7,307 bases of DNA from the NCBI GenBank assembly GCA_964536085.1, contig CAZHWR010000067.1:1-7307 (forward strand), written 5' to 3'. Within the stretch, counting starts at the first letter, position 1. Each line of letters begins with the position of its first letter. The DNA is from CAZHWR01 sp964536085. GTDB lineage: Bacteria > Bacillota > Clostridia > Oscillospirales > Ruminococcaceae. Position numbers and translations under genes: made by a program. Shown one piece after another: positions 5,916 through 7,307 of this stretch. The notes under the pieces are model-generated. The model ran no database searches, was not told where the DNA came from, and saw nothing but the letters and a program-made list of their open reading frames with translations.

Positions 5916-5937
5916 CACGGGTAAATTGCCTTGTCAA
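5909..5937 (-). promoter_or_regulatory. Consensus sigma-A promoter of the leader/amidotransferase operon
   Basis: TTGACA (5937-5932), a 17-nt spacer and TATAAT (5914-5909) match the sigma-A consensus exactly. Initiation is expected near 5902, about 40 nt before the leader ATG. A promoter this strong suits an operon regulated after initiation by the leader terminator. Confidence 0.92.
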
Positions 5938-5943
5938 TAGAAA

Positions 5944-5974
5944 TCAAAAAAATGACATTGGCGGCTTATCATCC
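5944..5974 (-). terminator. Probable intrinsic terminator after the rRNA methyltransferase gene
   Basis: On the minus strand ATGATA (5972-5967) pairs with TGTCAT (5957-5952), with one G-T and a 9-nt loop; flanking G-T pairs can extend it. Seven T residues follow. It lies about 27 nt beyond the methyltransferase stop and just before the -35 box of the next promoter. The stem is weak but the T-run is good. Confidence 0.5.
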
Positions 5975-5998
5975 CAAAAAAACAAAGTCCCATATATG

Positions 5999-7171
5999 TT
6001 AATGTGTAAGCATCGTCACACATTCTATATGATTTGTGTGGGGGAACATATCGACAGGCTGAATTTTTTGAACGCTGTAACCATGCTTTGTGAGATATTC
6101 AAGGTCTCTGGCGAGAGTTTCGGGATTGCATGATATATAAACCACCTTTCCGGGTCCGAGCGCGCACAGCGACGAAAGAAATCTTTCGTCGCTTCCCGCT
6201 CTGGGCGGATCCATAAATACAACGTCGATTTTCCCGCTCTCCGGGTCCGCCGCCGCGCTTTGCATAAATTCGCCTGCGTCGCCGTTGAAAAACTGTATGT
6301 TGCCGATTCTATTCAGCTTCGCGTTTACCTTTGCGTCCCGCACTGCCGATGCATTGAGCTCAACCCCTACGACCCGTCCTGCGCGCTTTGCTGCAATAAT
6401 GCCGATTGTACCGATTCCGCAATATGCGTCCATAACCGTTTGTTCGCCGCGCAGATCTGCAAATTCGATTGCTTTTGAGTACAAGACCTCCGTCTGAATC
6501 GGATTTATCTGGTAAAACGACTTGGCTGATATCCTGAAAGTACATCCGCAAAGCGTATCTTCGATATACCCTTTGCCGTACAGCACATTTTCCCGCTCAC
6601 CGAGAACAAGGTTTGTTTTATAAGGATTTATGTTATGAATAACCGTTGTTATGTCGGGATGAAGTGCGCAGAGCGCTTTTATAAAGTTGTTTTTTGACGG
6701 AAAAACAGGCGTTGCGCTTACCAGTACAACCATTATCTGCCCGCTTGCAAATCCTCGCTTTACAAGTACGTGCCGTAAAAATCCCTTTCCCGTACGCTCG
6801 TTAAACGCCGTCAGCTTAAAGCTTATGAGCAGCCTTTTGACAGACGCTATTATCTCGTCCGCCTTTTTATCCTCAATCATACATCTTTCAACAGGCACTA
6901 TCCTGTGCGTACTCGACTGGTATACGCCCGAAATTATCCGACCCGAGCGGTCGGTTCCGAACGCTGCCTGAACCTTGTTGCGGTAATGGTGCGGAATCTT
7001 CATGCCTATAATTTTTTCCACAGGAGCAAATTTTGAAAGCAGCCGTTCGGTTTTCCTTTGCTTATATTCAAGCTGCGCTTTATAATTAAGATTTTGAAGC
7101 TGACAGCCTCCGCATTTTTTATAAAGCGCACAGGCGTTGGGATTTCGGTTGCCGTTTTTTAATTCATGCAT
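5999..7171 (-). CDS. rlmD: 23S rRNA (uracil-C5)-methyltransferase, RlmD/RumA type
   Basis: A 390-residue member of the TrmA/RumA family, which methylates uracil C5 in RNA (U1939 and, in some Firmicutes, U747 of 23S rRNA) using SAM. An Fe-S cluster signature is present: Cys14, Cys20 and Cys23 in CALYKKCGGC, and Cys97 in PVERC. The Rossmann methyltransferase half shows FYQINPIQTE (219-228), motif I DAYCGIGTIG (248-257), VGVELN (268-273), DPPRAG (321-326), the catalytic nucleophile Cys348 in YISCNPETLARDL and the base Glu383 in HIECV. The TRAM domain at the N-terminus of many relatives is absent, giving a shorter protein with the cluster motif near residue 14. AAAGGAA about 10 nt upstream supports ATG 7171. 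It appears single-gene, between a tRNA terminator and its own terminator. The cluster and DPPRAG favour RlmD/RlmCD over TrmA; the exact target uridine cannot be told from sequence. Confidence 0.9.
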   Translation of the reverse strand: MHELKNGNRNPNACALYKKCGGCQLQNLNYKAQLEYKQRKTERLLSKFAPVEKIIGMKIPHHYRNKVQAAFGTDRSGRIISGVYQSSTHRIVPVERCMIEDKKADEIIASVKRLLISFKLTAFNERTGKGFLRHVLVKRGFASGQIMVVLVSATPVFPSKNNFIKALCALHPDITTVIHNINPYKTNLVLGERENVLYGKGYIEDTLCGCTFRISAKSFYQINPIQTEVLYSKAIEFADLRGEQTVMDAYCGIGTIGIIAAKRAGRVVGVELNASAVRDAKVNAKLNRIGNIQFFNGDAGEFMQSAAADPESGKIDVVFMDPPRAGSDERFLSSLCALGPGKVVYISCNPETLARDLEYLTKHGYSVQKIQPVDMFPHTNHIECVTMLTH

Positions 7172-7205
7172 AATGATTCATTCCTTTTTTGCATAAAACG
7201 AATGT

Positions 7206-7244
7206 ACAAAACAAAAAATCGCACATCGTACCTGATGCGCGATT
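7206..7244 (-). terminator. Intrinsic terminator of the tRNA-Pro transcript
   Basis: On the minus strand AATCGCGCATC (7244-7234) pairs with GATGTGCGATT (7227-7217): eleven pairs with one G-T, a 6-nt loop and then a T-rich TTTTGTTTTG run. A second small hairpin (AGCCGA / TCGGCT, 7265-7249) sits between the tRNA 3' end and this stem, in the trailer removed during maturation. Confidence 0.88.
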
Positions 7245-7264
7245 CGTAAGCCGATACTCTCGGC

Positions 7265-7307
7265 TGGTCGAGGTGACAAGATTCGAACTTGCGACCTCTG
7301 CGTCCCG
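7265..7307 (-). tRNA. tRNA-Pro (anticodon CGG), 3' half only
   Basis: Read on the minus strand from the right edge: anticodon CGG (7307-7305), G37 and A38, anticodon-stem strand CGCAG, variable loop AGGTC, T stem GCAAG/CTTGT around TTCGAAT, acceptor strand CACCTCG, discriminator A and an encoded CCA (7267-7265). CGG with G37 is characteristic of tRNA-Pro reading CCG. The 5' half lies outside the window, so acceptor pairing (expected CGAGGTG) cannot be checked. Confidence 0.92.

Overview
The window looks like a chromosomal stretch from an anaerobic Gram-positive Clostridia-type bacterium, perhaps Oscillospiraceae/Ruminococcaceae-like. This rests on AGGAGG/AAGGA-type ribosome sites, near-consensus sigma-A promoters, intrinsic terminators, a secreted multidomain M28 peptidase with an InlB-type B-repeat, and a LysR of a kind familiar from Clostridia. 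The taxon is inferred. Every gene I can support reads on the minus strand, so the window is best read from its right end to its left.

Right end (7307 to 5999): the 3' half of a tRNA-Pro(CGG) with encoded CCA and a strong intrinsic terminator, then an RlmD/RumA-type 23S rRNA uracil-C5 methyltransferase with a weaker terminator.

Middle (5937 to 2564): an exact-consensus promoter (TTGACA-17-TATAAT) starts a leader that holds a 30-codon Cys/Met-containing ORF and a perfect 10-bp intrinsic terminator. An operon follows: class II glutamine amidotransferase (YafJ/EgtC-like, Cys2 nucleophile), a glutamate-cysteine-ligase-family enzyme, and a LysR regulator gene broken by an in-frame TAG. An EgtA/EgtC-like ligase plus amidase pair suggests putting on and later removing a gamma-glutamyl group; the substrate is unknown.

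Left end (2501 to 1): a second near-consensus promoter (TAGACA-17-TATAAT) starts another leader with a perfect Shine-Dalgarno and a 33-codon ORF carrying six cysteines, then a terminator-like hairpin. A large secreted M28 zinc peptidase follows and runs off the left edge.

The main discovery is that the two leader ORFs are related: both contain MCMC, then M-R, then C-[VI]-I-R and a late Met. Both sit between a strong promoter and a terminator, and in both the codons just after the MCMC block can pair with the 5' side of that terminator. I read them as two copies of one attenuation module responsive to cysteine or sulfur amino acids, placing the secreted peptidase and the gamma-glutamyl/thiol operon in one regulon. 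ORFs, promoters and repeats are seen directly; the regulatory mechanism is inference.
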